Assembly: GCA_002348535.1 (NCBI GenBank)
Contig: DEBL01000360.1
Span: forward strand, 3,315-33,755
Source: Deltaproteobacteria bacterium UBA2957
GTDB taxonomy: Bacteria; Myxococcota_A; UBA796
Reading direction: 5' to 3'
DNA: 30,441 nucleotides
Below are positions 14,500 to 22,387 of this stretch, one piece after another. The stretch's first letter is position 1. Every line of letters begins with the position of its first letter. The notes beneath the pieces are model-generated. The model had not been told where the DNA came from. It did no database searches and saw only the letters and a program-made list of their open reading frames with translations. The position numbers and the translations under genes are program-made.

Positions 14500-15591
14500 A
14501 TGCTCCCGTTGTTGACAACCATTTCAGTCTCTCTTGGCTCCACTGATGTTCTGTTTGTGGGCAACTCCTATACGCAGAACAACAACCTCCCCGGCGCTGT
14601 GCAGGCCGTGTTCGAAGCGGCCGGCCGAGTGGCAGACACGCAAAAGGTATCCTCCGGTGGGCTGACTCTTGCCGACCATGCATCCCGCGCGGCCGACCCG
14701 AGTTCCGCTTGGTACCGAACGCTGGTGACCGAAGCCGACGATCGCCAATGGGTGGTGTTGCAAGACCAGAGCCAAGTTCCCGGGTTTCCCGAGACAGAAC
14801 CCATGTGGATTGCGAGCCGTGACGGCGCAGTAGCACTCGATGAATTGGTGCGTACCGCCACCGCCGACACGATGTACTTCATCACATGGGGTCGGCGCTC
14901 CGGAGACCCCATGAACGAATGGCTCTACCCCGACTTTTCCGCCATGCAGACCCGCCTCACGAATGGATACCTTGCCTACGCCGCCGCAACATCAACGGAG
15001 GACCGCCCCACTTGGGTCGCGCCAGTCGGTCCCGCCTTTCAGGTCATCCATGACGAGATTGCAGCCCTCGGGATCGACCCCACCGAGCCCGGAAACGCGT
15101 TCTACAACTTGTATTCTGGCGATGGATCCCACCCGTCTGCAGCGGGGACTCAACTCGCCGCCTATGTCTTCTATGCGGCACTTACTGGGGAGACACCCGT
15201 GGGTCTGCCGACCCCAACCGGTATCGACGATGCTGATGCATCCATGCTTCAGGAGGCCGCCGCCAGAGTAGTCTTCGATGAGACCGATCCGTTTTCCTTC
15301 CCTTGGGAAGCGTCCACGGAAGCGCCCGACACCGGTACACCCGATACCGGTGCACGCGATACCGATGCACTGGATTCAGGGATGTCGGACTGCACGGAGC
15401 CCGATCCCGCCGACCCCGATCGGCCCGATGAAGGCGGTCCCGATGCGAACATGGATCCTGCGACCGATGCAGACACACGAGGCAATGCACCAAAGAAATC
15501 GGGATGCACAACGGTGCGTCACGCCGGCGGGATCGCCGTGGTGTTGGTGACCCTCCTCGGACGGATCCGACGCCAAGCGGCCGGTCGATAG
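14500..15591 (+). CDS. SGNH/GDSL-type hydrolase with MYXO-CTERM-like tail
   Basis: The 363-residue protein has an SGNH hydrolase fold. Block I is VGNSYTQ with the nucleophile Ser23, and block V is GDGSHPSAAG with Asp208 and His211, the expected catalytic Asp-x-x-His. The likely activity is esterase or deacetylase on an extracellular or envelope substrate, but the substrate is unknown. A linker from about 270 to 330 is rich in Asp, Pro, Thr and Gly with PDTG-like repeats. The C-terminus has a Cys in KKSGC, a hydrophobic helix, then RIRRQAAGR. This Gly-Cys, helix and Arg layout is that of MYXO-CTERM surface-sorting tails. The N-terminal hydrophobic stretch is short for a signal peptide. A GAGGT precedes the ATG by about 8 nt. 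Confidence 0.8.
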   Translation: MLPLLTTISVSLGSTDVLFVGNSYTQNNNLPGAVQAVFEAAGRVADTQKVSSGGLTLADHASRAADPSSAWYRTLVTEADDRQWVVLQDQSQVPGFPETEPMWIASRDGAVALDELVRTATADTMYFITWGRRSGDPMNEWLYPDFSAMQTRLTNGYLAYAAATSTEDRPTWVAPVGPAFQVIHDEIAALGIDPTEPGNAFYNLYSGDGSHPSAAGTQLAAYVFYAALTGETPVGLPTPTGIDDADASMLQEAAARVVFDETDPFSFPWEASTEAPDTGTPDTGARDTDALDSGMSDCTEPDPADPDRPDEGGPDANMDPATDADTRGNAPKKSGCTTVRHAGGIAVVLVTLLGRIRRQAAGR

Positions 15592-15739
15592 ACTCGCCTC
15601 GGACGCTCGCCGACCGACTGGACGGAATGTCCGCATGCGGTGAATGTCGCCCGTCGAATACGCACGGCTCCAAGGCGCGCCGAACTGTCCCATAAAGGTG
15701 GGCCACAACCAAGCCTTGTTTGGCTTTGGCGATGCCGTA

Positions 15740-15770
15740 TGCGTGCCCGCCATTTCATGGCTCGCACGCA
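15740..15770. other. Two-part intergenic hairpin
   Basis: TGCGTGC (15740-15746) pairs with 15764-15770, and inside it GCCAT (15749-15753) pairs with 15757-15761 around the loop TTC. It lies in the 242-bp space between two convergent genes and may end transcription from either side, though no T-run follows. I see nothing else in 15592-15833. Confidence 0.45.
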
Positions 15771-15833
15771 ACGTGCTGAACCAGTTGATTTAAGGTTCCC
15801 ACTGGCAACCGTAAGCCTTCTTGCTCCGCTCAG

Positions 15834-16391
15834 TCAGTCGCAGTCAACGATGTCGTCTCGCCACGACCCACTAAGAACGCCGGCTACGGTATCGCCATCT
15901 TCAAGAACACCGTCATAGGTTGCTTCAAACGAAACCCAATCCCACTGCACGATGGTCAAGCGAAGCGTTTCGAATGGAATTCGTTCGTTGATGCAGAATT
16001 CAACCTCGGTGTTTCGCTCTCTGAATTCGTCCAGATTCGACGCAAACCGAACCCTGCCGTCATCCGGATCAGCCGACAAGAACCCATCCGAACCCGAAAA
16101 AAACCAAGACCCCAATGGATTATCGAGAAACAATGCGTCGTTGAAGTACCACCGAATGCCGTAGGACTCATCAAAACAGTAGTCCTCGCCTTCTGAAGCA
16201 TTCATGGCCCGAATCACAATGGGGTTGATCAGCGGGGGGTGATCCGCCATGCAACTGAGGTAGGCGACCGCAGAATCGCTCGACACATCTATGTGCCTGG
16301 GCTCATCCTTCATGCCGGGCTCTTCTTCTTGGGGAGCGCATCCCAAGAGTCCGCCCACGTTCATCGCCACCAGACTGACCGAGGCCTTCAA
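15834..16391 (-). CDS. Small lipoprotein of unknown function
   Basis: The 185-residue product begins MKASVSLVAMNVGGLLGC, a signal peptide ending in the lipobox LLGC. The start codon is TTG at 16391, supported by GGGAGG about 9 nt upstream; the in-frame ATG at 16364 would leave too short a signal peptide. The mature part is acidic, contains four Cys (about residues 47, 72, 132 and 184) that could form two disulfides, and has many aromatic residues in a region likely to be beta-rich. I do not recognise the family. It is divergent from the next small lipoprotein gene. Confidence 0.65.
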   Translation of the reverse strand: MKASVSLVAMNVGGLLGCAPQEEEPGMKDEPRHIDVSSDSAVAYLSCMADHPPLINPIVIRAMNASEGEDYCFDESYGIRWYFNDALFLDNPLGSWFFSGSDGFLSADPDDGRVRFASNLDEFRERNTEVEFCINERIPFETLRLTIVQWDWVSFEATYDGVLEDGDTVAGVLSGSWRDDIVDCD

Positions 16392-16560
16392 GTCACCGAC
16401 CCTCCCAAACGGACCTACCGTAACGCAAGCCCATCATGCAGCCATAGATTGCGGCGACCGAATTCCCACAGTGATCCAATCCATGAAATGATTGCTTCTT
16501 TCCGAATCATGGCCCAAACCCGTGTAAAATCCGGTCCACCACACACTCACGGAGTTCGCC

Positions 16561-16821
16561 ATGAATCTGCTTTTACTATTCGCCTTGGCCATGACGGGCT
16601 GTTCAGACAAGGAATCCGATAGTGCGAACTTAGAACCCATCTGCCCTGGCGATTCGATTTACGTCGCAGTCTGCATCGAATGTGGCGAGGCCGGTGGCTG
16701 CGCGGAAACGGAAACCAAATGCCGCTCGAGTTGCGACGCCGTCGAGGACTGCCCCGATGGCTACGAATGCAACAGTAGCGACGAAGGCAACTACTGCCAC
16801 GAGAACTTGGTCTGCTTTTAG
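16561..16821 (+). CDS. Small Cys-rich lipoprotein
   Basis: The 86-residue product begins MNLLLLFALAMTGC, with the lipobox MTGC. The mature part contains about ten further Cys in patterns such as CIECGEAGGC and CRSSC, and CPDGYEC, resembling small disulfide-rich or EGF/follistatin-like modules of myxobacterial proteins. GGAG lies 7-10 nt before the ATG. A TGTAAAAT sequence near 16523 may be part of its promoter. The function is unknown. Confidence 0.75.
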   Translation: MNLLLLFALAMTGCSDKESDSANLEPICPGDSIYVAVCIECGEAGGCAETETKCRSSCDAVEDCPDGYECNSSDEGNYCHENLVCF

Positions 16822-16859
16822 CAGCCGTACAGAAGCGCTGACCCTGAACCGCTCACTTG

Positions 16860-17073
16860 GGGCACCCCTTTGCGCATCATCAACGGGTCCAACCCTTGCT
16901 GCGCAAACATGGTCTGAAGCCCCGCAATGGCGCGCTGCATTTCAAGGGCGCAATCTCAAGCCCGCCGAACCTGCTCCTCAGGGCTCATCGGCAACGGTGC
17001 ACCAAACAGCACCATGATGGCATCGCCGATGAGTTTATCGATGGTTCCACCGTGTCTAAAAATCACACCGCCC
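16860..17073 (-). pseudogene. Decayed fragment of a class III adenylate/guanylate cyclase domain
   Basis: On the minus strand the frame reads GGVIFRHGGTIDKLIGDAIM and then VLFGAPLPMSPEEQ, the strongly conserved metal-binding core of class III cyclases (GGTxDKxIGDAxMxxFGAP). It continues VRRA, an in-frame TGA at 16956-16958, then DCALEMQRAIAGLQTMF and a weak MRKG where intact enzymes have MRIGI. Both ends are missing, and the remnant begins right after the stop of the large lipoprotein gene. It can make no active enzyme. It probably marks an old deletion or rearrangement next to 17074. Confidence 0.75.
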
Positions 17074-19623
17074 TTATTCCAATGCACCCTGGGCAACCCA
17101 GAATCCGGGCGGGGAGTCGCCCCCGGCCATGACCGAGTCATCGATAGCAATGGTGAAGCCATCAAGTGACGGCAGTGGGATGGAGGTCAGGTCACTGGTT
17201 AGCTCAGGCACAAATGAAGCCAAAATCGGCGAGAACACGGCACCGAGTGCATCCGCAGACAGCCCAAGGGTTGGGTCAAGGTAGGCTGCGTCAGTCCAAA
17301 CGGTGGCCTCGCCCAACGCCATCTCGATGGCGCCTCCTGTGGCGTCCAGTCGCATCGGAATGGACATCGCGACATAGAGGGTCATGACCCGACCTTCCTC
17401 GCTGGGTTCACCGTCAAAAATTCCCACCTCCATCGAACCGATGGTTAAATCGAACTGCTCGCCGCCTTCACCCACTTCTCGCGGCGTGAACACAGGCGGT
17501 AGATGGGGCGTGGTGACGATGTTGACGGCCTCTACACCGGGCAACAACACACCAAACAAACTGGAATCGATGCCAAGGTCCTCGGGTGAGAGAAACTGGT
17601 CAAGCAGACCGCCTTGCCACATCGCGAACATCATCTGGTTCAACACATCCGTGGACATCGCCATCTGTACGGGCACATCGCCCGCCGACAGATCCGGCGC
17701 CCACCAGTCGAAGACTGGCAAGAACTCGGGCCCTTCAAGCGCACCGATGGACAGCACCTCTTCGGGTACGACCCGAGTTTCCATGCCGAGGGACATGCCA
17801 TTGTCGTCCACCTCGAGGGTGCCCAGCTCGGCCATAAGTGTGTAGGTCATGCCGCCCACCTCAAACGCTTCCTCAACGCCAAAGTCACCCAACACGCCGT
17901 CCAGCATACCGTCCGAACTTCCGCCCACCGCATCGGCGATGGATGCGCGCATCTCCTCCACAACCAGGCTCTCAACATCGAGACCGATGGCCCCTGCGAG
18001 GTCGAGCAATCCAGAACCGATTTCGAGGGTCAACCCCTCGGGCTCCGGCACATCCACCGTCATGTCCGCGAAGGACATTGCGCCATCTTCAATGGTTGGA
18101 CGGACCGAGAGATCCACATGAACAGCATCCATCCGCACCAAGCCATCCGTGGGCAGCGACACAAACGGCGCCGAACCGTCTACGACAAAAGCCATTTCGA
18201 GGTCTGTGATGGTCATCCTCATGTTCAAGTAGCCGTCTGCGACAGCGTCGATGCTCAGCGACACATCGCCGTAGGATAGCGAACTCGCCGTCATCGAAAT
18301 CGAGTACGGAACGGACCAGAACAAAATTGGGATGGACCCGCTAGTCGAGTACAATTCGCCAGCCAGTAGCGACTCCAAATCGACGGTCTCCATAATGGTT
18401 GGCGCCAAAGCACCCAGTTGGTCCAAGCCGCCCGGGCCTTCGTTTATGCGCACCAAGAGCGCATCCTCGCGGTTCCAATCCGGCGAAAACCAGTCGCTGC
18501 TGTACAACACCGACCGTGTGTCCGACGATGCATTGGGCTCACCGTCCTCATCGGCGTCAGTGTCCGCAGCAACGGTCTCAATGATGTTGACTCCAAAGTC
18601 CAGAAACACGGTGCTCTCGAATGCGTCGCCATCGAGCAAATCGGCAGCTTCTCCATCAACCGTTACCGAAGCAACGGAAGAAACCGCATCTGTTGCGGTT
18701 CCACTGACCGTGAGGCGACTGACGTCAAACCAATCTCCTCGCTCGGGGTTCTCTACAACAAGACTGGGGCCGTTCGAATCAACAAGAACCGTCTCCGTAT
18801 CGCTCAGTTCTGTTCCCACAACCGTCGCCACACAGTCGTATCGCCCATCCGCATCAAACCGCAGAGATTCTCCATCGTCGACAACCCCCTCCGGCAGGCT
18901 CATCTCGATGGTTCCCTCGGTCGCATTACCGTATGCATCCACTACGGCCGCAGTGTACGCCAACGACTCCCCCACTTCTGCCGATTCAGCAGCAATGACA
19001 AGATCAACGGAATCCGGTTGCGCTGCCACCACGGTAAATGTGCTCTCGGCGCTTGCCGAACCCAATGTGGCGGTCACGGCGTACTCTCCCACAATCGTTG
19101 CGCTGACGACCGACCCGTCGATGGACGCCCCATCGGCCGATTCGATCGCGGCCTCGGCGGTGTCAACCTCATTTCCATATTCATCAGCGCCAGACAGAGC
19201 CAGCGTGGTAGACGACCCCGCTTCGATCACTGCATCGGTAAAGTAAAGCGTCAGCGAAACCGCGGAACCCGGCTGTACATCCACAGTTGCAGCCGCCGTC
19301 TGCTGCCGACCGAATCGGTCCAGTGCCACGACCGCGAAGTCATGTGTGCCAGCAACCGTCACCACAACCGAGTCCTCATCGTAGGCAATCGACGGCTCGA
19401 TGCTGCTCTCCAACGTAAACGATTCCACGGGGGTCTGAGTGCCGTCATCGGCCGCCCAGACAACCTCGAGCCCAACGTCGTCGCCAGCAGTCGCTTCGGC
19501 GGTCGCCGGAATGACCATTAAGCCGGCACTCTCCGATTCCACGCTGCCTTCACCAACGGCGGCCTTTTGCGGTGCACAGCCCGCAGCAAAACCAACCCCA
19601 ACAAGAACAATAAACAATCTCAT
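17074..19623 (-). CDS. Large lipoprotein: Ig-like repeats plus possible BPI/TULIP-like domain
   Basis: The 849-residue product begins MRLFIVLVGVGFAAGC, a signal peptide with lipobox AAGC. Residues about 33-275 hold three similar beta-rich repeats, each with V.A.D.YGN.. or D.FGR-type segments, typical of bacterial Ig-like (invasin/Big) domains. A fourth unit near 280-370, with NPERGDWFDVSRLTVSG and VDGEAADLL, resembles Ig-like domains found beside glycosidases. The remaining 480 residues are hydrophobic-patterned beta sequence; the stretch MSTDVLNQMMFAMWQGGLLD resembles the C-terminal barrel signature of BPI/LBP lipid-binding proteins, with PPVFTP later in the expected place. A cell-surface lipid-binding role is possible but unproven. 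There is no clear Shine-Dalgarno at the ATG at 19623, which was chosen because the lipobox follows directly. It may be transcribed with the ATP-grasp gene upstream. Confidence 0.75.
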   Translation of the reverse strand: MRLFIVLVGVGFAAGCAPQKAAVGEGSVESESAGLMVIPATAEATAGDDVGLEVVWAADDGTQTPVESFTLESSIEPSIAYDEDSVVVTVAGTHDFAVVALDRFGRQQTAAATVDVQPGSAVSLTLYFTDAVIEAGSSTTLALSGADEYGNEVDTAEAAIESADGASIDGSVVSATIVGEYAVTATLGSASAESTFTVVAAQPDSVDLVIAAESAEVGESLAYTAAVVDAYGNATEGTIEMSLPEGVVDDGESLRFDADGRYDCVATVVGTELSDTETVLVDSNGPSLVVENPERGDWFDVSRLTVSGTATDAVSSVASVTVDGEAADLLDGDAFESTVFLDFGVNIIETVAADTDADEDGEPNASSDTRSVLYSSDWFSPDWNREDALLVRINEGPGGLDQLGALAPTIMETVDLESLLAGELYSTSGSIPILFWSVPYSISMTASSLSYGDVSLSIDAVADGYLNMRMTITDLEMAFVVDGSAPFVSLPTDGLVRMDAVHVDLSVRPTIEDGAMSFADMTVDVPEPEGLTLEIGSGLLDLAGAIGLDVESLVVEEMRASIADAVGGSSDGMLDGVLGDFGVEEAFEVGGMTYTLMAELGTLEVDDNGMSLGMETRVVPEEVLSIGALEGPEFLPVFDWWAPDLSAGDVPVQMAMSTDVLNQMMFAMWQGGLLDQFLSPEDLGIDSSLFGVLLPGVEAVNIVTTPHLPPVFTPREVGEGGEQFDLTIGSMEVGIFDGEPSEEGRVMTLYVAMSIPMRLDATGGAIEMALGEATVWTDAAYLDPTLGLSADALGAVFSPILASFVPELTSDLTSIPLPSLDGFTIAIDDSVMAGGDSPPGFWVAQGALE

Positions 19624-19704
19624 AGTGACGAGAGTGTACCCGAAACGGCACCCCCTCGGGAGCATCGGTGTCGTGTAGGCGCCCCTACAACTCAACAATG
19701 AACA

Positions 19705-20718
19705 TCAAACCCGCCGACCGAAGGGCCTCCGCGTTGCGGAGTCGCGCGTCCACGCCGTGCCCGTTCCATCCTCGGCTTCGATGGACGCCCGCAAGTACCG
19801 CGCAAACTCGCGCATGCCGTCGATGCCGATTTCGTCACCGAATACGCCGCTGTAGTTCGTCGTTCCGTTGATGTCGTAGGTGTATCGATTCCCATCCGCA
19901 TCTTCAATGAACTCGATTCCAGCGATATCAATACCCTCCGCGGCACACATCGCGATGTACCGTTCAACCAGCGGGTCATCGGCCGTCACTGGCGACACTG
20001 AAAACTTAGAGGACGGACCATCTGCTGGGCAGACCTCGGGCCCCTTGGCTTGGTCAATCTGACATGCATCGGAGGGGCAAAGCTCGAACCCGTCGCTTGT
20101 ATTCGAGCGCATCGCGAACAGAAACTGGTCACCAACGATCTCGACACGAGTGATAAAAGGCTCCGGGGCTTGGATGTACTCCTGCAAGATCACCTTGCCC
20201 CCCGGGCCCGGGTCGAATGCGGGGTCAGTGACCCATGCATGAAGCTCAGCCGCAGAGTCAAAGCGCCGAATACCGAGGCCCTTGCCGCCCTGATTGTGCT
20301 TCGTAATGAACGGCCCCTCGAATGAAGCCGCCGCGTTTACGATGGCGGCCGTTCCGACGGCCAACACAGTCTTCGGGGTCCGGATCCCCCACCGATTCAG
20401 CACGAGGTCCTGCCGAAGTTTGCTGACCTCCAATTCAAACGCATTCAAGCCGTTGATCACGCTGCGTCCGTGCGCCTCGAGCCAATACAAAGTCTCACGA
20501 CCCAGCTCAATGGTCGCTGAATGTCCGCGTGTGTGAGAGGACGGGCTGATTCGATTGATCCAGATGCCTTCGGCCGGTGGGTTCAAGGGGTCAACCAGTC
20601 CTTCAACCAACTCAATGGGTCGGACGTCGCTGAACCCTTCAGCAGCAAGCCCCTCCAGCAAAGGAGGCATCCAAGATGGGTTTTCGAACAGAATGTGAAT
20701 GTGTGGAAGGGCGGACAT
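19705..20718 (-). CDS. ATP-grasp ligase, RimK-like
   Basis: The 337-residue protein has the ATP-grasp layout: an N-terminal alpha/beta domain starting MSALPHIHILFENPSW, the helix NAFELEVSKLRQDLVL, the ATP-binding lysine segment GPFITKHNQGGKGLGI, the strand VILQEYI, and the metal-binding DINGTTNYS near the C-terminus, which corresponds to the D.N..TN motif. These enzymes join a carboxylate to an amine through an acyl-phosphate. The substrate is unknown. Several ATGs occur upstream; the one at 20718 has GGAG six bases before it and gives a normal start to the first beta strand. Upstream lies a 242-bp region with palindromes. Three Cys in one insertion (residues about 215-235) are unusual. Confidence 0.8.
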   Translation of the reverse strand: MSALPHIHILFENPSWMPPLLEGLAAEGFSDVRPIELVEGLVDPLNPPAEGIWINRISPSSHTRGHSATIELGRETLYWLEAHGRSVINGLNAFELEVSKLRQDLVLNRWGIRTPKTVLAVGTAAIVNAAASFEGPFITKHNQGGKGLGIRRFDSAAELHAWVTDPAFDPGPGGKVILQEYIQAPEPFITRVEIVGDQFLFAMRSNTSDGFELCPSDACQIDQAKGPEVCPADGPSSKFSVSPVTADDPLVERYIAMCAAEGIDIAGIEFIEDADGNRYTYDINGTTNYSGVFGDEIGIDGMREFARYLRASIEAEDGTGTAWTRDSATRRPFGRRV

Positions 20719-20896
20719 TGTCGGCTCCATGCCCCGTTCCATGAACGGTCTTAAAATCAAACCGCCCAGGGTAAACGGGGCGGCTTGGGTTGTCAGTAGT
20801 AGAAAGTTCCTGACTCAGCCGGCCCCGGCACAGCAACAACATACGGCGCGGCAACAGGCGCTGAGCAGTGCTGAGTTGGGGATCGCTGAGATCATA

Positions 20897-20955
20897 TCTA
20901 CTCGTTAGTAGACCAGTCGGTACCGACCGGCAATTGAAAAGTGAAAAATATTTTT
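20897..20955. promoter_or_regulatory. Three adjacent palindromes between YceI and ATP-grasp genes
   Basis: TCTACT-CGTT-AGTAGA (20897-20912) is a perfect dyad. It is directly followed by an 18-bp palindrome (20913-20930) with one mismatch, centred on GTCGGTACCGAC, and then AAAAATATTTTT (20944-20955). They lie just after the YceI stop and upstream of the ATP-grasp gene. Operator and terminator roles are both possible. A further AGTAGA occurs at 20798. Confidence 0.45.
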
Positions 20956-20960
20956 GGCGG

Positions 20961-21503
20961 TCACTCCACCAAATACACCTCGAAATCCACTTTAACCTCA
21001 TCGTTGATGACTTTGTCACCTAAATCTGCGAAGAAGTTGCCTGATTTATAGATCATTCCAAACTTCGTGCGGTCAAAGACCATGGAACCGAAGTAACCAC
21101 CATTGCGTTCGGCGACGGGAAACGTCACAGGCGCCGACTTTCCGCGAATCGTGAGCGTCCCAGACGCCCGTCCGTTGGCTACAGCGGTCATCGTGAGTGT
21201 GGCGGTGGGGTGGGCCGCCACGTCAAAAAAATCGGTGCTTTTCATGTGGGTCAAAAACTTCACCGCCCACCTCCCTTGAAGATCCGTAACCGTGAATGTT
21301 CTCAGGTCGAGCACCACCGTTCCACCGACGAGCCGGCCGTTTTCGACGTCAATCGCCGAAGACACTGGAGACAGGTTGCCCGTGTGAAAAGACCCCGTCA
21401 CCTTCGACCCCGTCCACGTAAACACCGACCGTGTCGCATCCACCGTGGCGCCGAATGCGGCCGTAGAACACAACAATACCCAAAGCGCTACAACGTGTTT
21501 CAC
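20961..21503 (-). CDS. YceI-family periplasmic protein
   Basis: The 180-residue protein has a cleavable signal peptide (MKHVVALWVLLCSTAAFGA) and a mature domain of about 160 residues with YceI features: an opening SVFTWTGSKVTGSFHTG-like strand, FTVTDLQGRW, DFFDVAAHPTATLTM near the middle, GTLTIRGKSAPVTFPV, and a final DEVKVDFEVYL strand. YceI proteins are lipocalin-like barrels that bind isoprenoid-type lipids, such as polyprenyl quinones, in the periplasm. The start is GTG at 21503, chosen because AGGGGGGA lies 6 nt upstream and the signal peptide begins there. The nearby gene order gives no partner. Confidence 0.88.
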   Translation of the reverse strand: MKHVVALWVLLCSTAAFGATVDATRSVFTWTGSKVTGSFHTGNLSPVSSAIDVENGRLVGGTVVLDLRTFTVTDLQGRWAVKFLTHMKSTDFFDVAAHPTATLTMTAVANGRASGTLTIRGKSAPVTFPVAERNGGYFGSMVFDRTKFGMIYKSGNFFADLGDKVINDEVKVDFEVYLVE

Positions 21504-21619
21504 CAGTCCCCCCTTTTTGTGTCGGCCGCCGCCCGACGGCCGGACGACCACCGGGTACAGAACGCGATGAGCCCGCAGCCTATTCCCTTCACCGGATCGT
21601 TATCGCGCCGACGTGGCGG

Positions 21620-22258
21620 TCAGGCGTCGGGGCCAAGGTCAAACATTTCGACAAACGCCGCGCGAATGTCTGCGAGGTCTGGGTCGATAGTGTGCGTCTT
21701 CGCATAGCTCCGAAAGTCAATCGGCAATCCAGCGTCTTGCAGTGTCCGAATCTGACCCGCCGTGACATGATAGGGCAGCACTTCGTCTTCCTTGCCATGC
21801 GATACGAACCACGGCCTCTGTTTGGCCGCCTCAGAGGCCTCTGCACCCAAATTCAGTGCATTGAAGCAATACCCCGAAACGCCAATGCACCCCGCGAGCG
21901 GTAGGTCCGTTCGTCCGCCCCACTCCAACGTCAGCAGGCATCCTTGGCTGAACCCAAACAGCACAATGTTTTCTGGGGGGTAGCCCTGGGCGTCCAGCTC
22001 ATCGAAGAGCCGATCAAGCAGCCCCTGACTGCGCTCGATTCCCGGCCCATGGTTCGGCGGTAAGTCGTACCAACTAAACCCATCATTCCACGGGTCTGGT
22101 GCGTTCACCAGCAACCACGAAACCTCCGGCAAGCCCATGTAGTTGGGCATCCAATAAAACCCCGCAGTGCTGTCCCCTCGGCCGTGCAGGACAACGGCCA
22201 GCTTGCCCGACGCATCAGGGGGAGTGAGCAGTTCGCAACGCAGCGAGTTTATAATCAT
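21620..22258 (-). CDS. Phospholipase/carboxylesterase-type alpha/beta hydrolase
   Basis: The 212-residue serine hydrolase belongs to the small cytoplasmic carboxylesterase / YpfH-like group. The oxyanion region is VVLHGRGDS, the nucleophile elbow is GFSQG with Ser104, and the acid and base are probably Asp158 (HGKEDEVLP) and His189 (KTHTIDP). There is no signal peptide. ATG at 22258 has a strong AGGAGGT 5-6 nt upstream; the frame extends further but without a better start. The preferred substrate, probably a short-chain ester or lysolipid, cannot be determined. It is preceded on the same strand by the methylase-like gene. Confidence 0.85.
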   Translation of the reverse strand: MIINSLRCELLTPPDASGKLAVVLHGRGDSTAGFYWMPNYMGLPEVSWLLVNAPDPWNDGFSWYDLPPNHGPGIERSQGLLDRLFDELDAQGYPPENIVLFGFSQGCLLTLEWGGRTDLPLAGCIGVSGYCFNALNLGAEASEAAKQRPWFVSHGKEDEVLPYHVTAGQIRTLQDAGLPIDFRSYAKTHTIDPDLADIRAAFVEMFDLGPDA

Positions 22259-22387
22259 GCATGACCTCCTGAACACAATGCGGCTGGAGCACGAGCCAAC
22301 GGATGCTGGGCCATAGCCACACTCCGTGTAAGCCGCAAAATGACCGCACACCAAGCAATCCTCAAACGGAGTGGTACTGCACCGATA

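Noticed and set aside
18332..19521. Plus-strand open frames opposite the large lipoprotein gene
   Set aside because: Ser/Thr/Arg-rich translations typical of antisense shadows of acidic, Ala/Val-rich genes.
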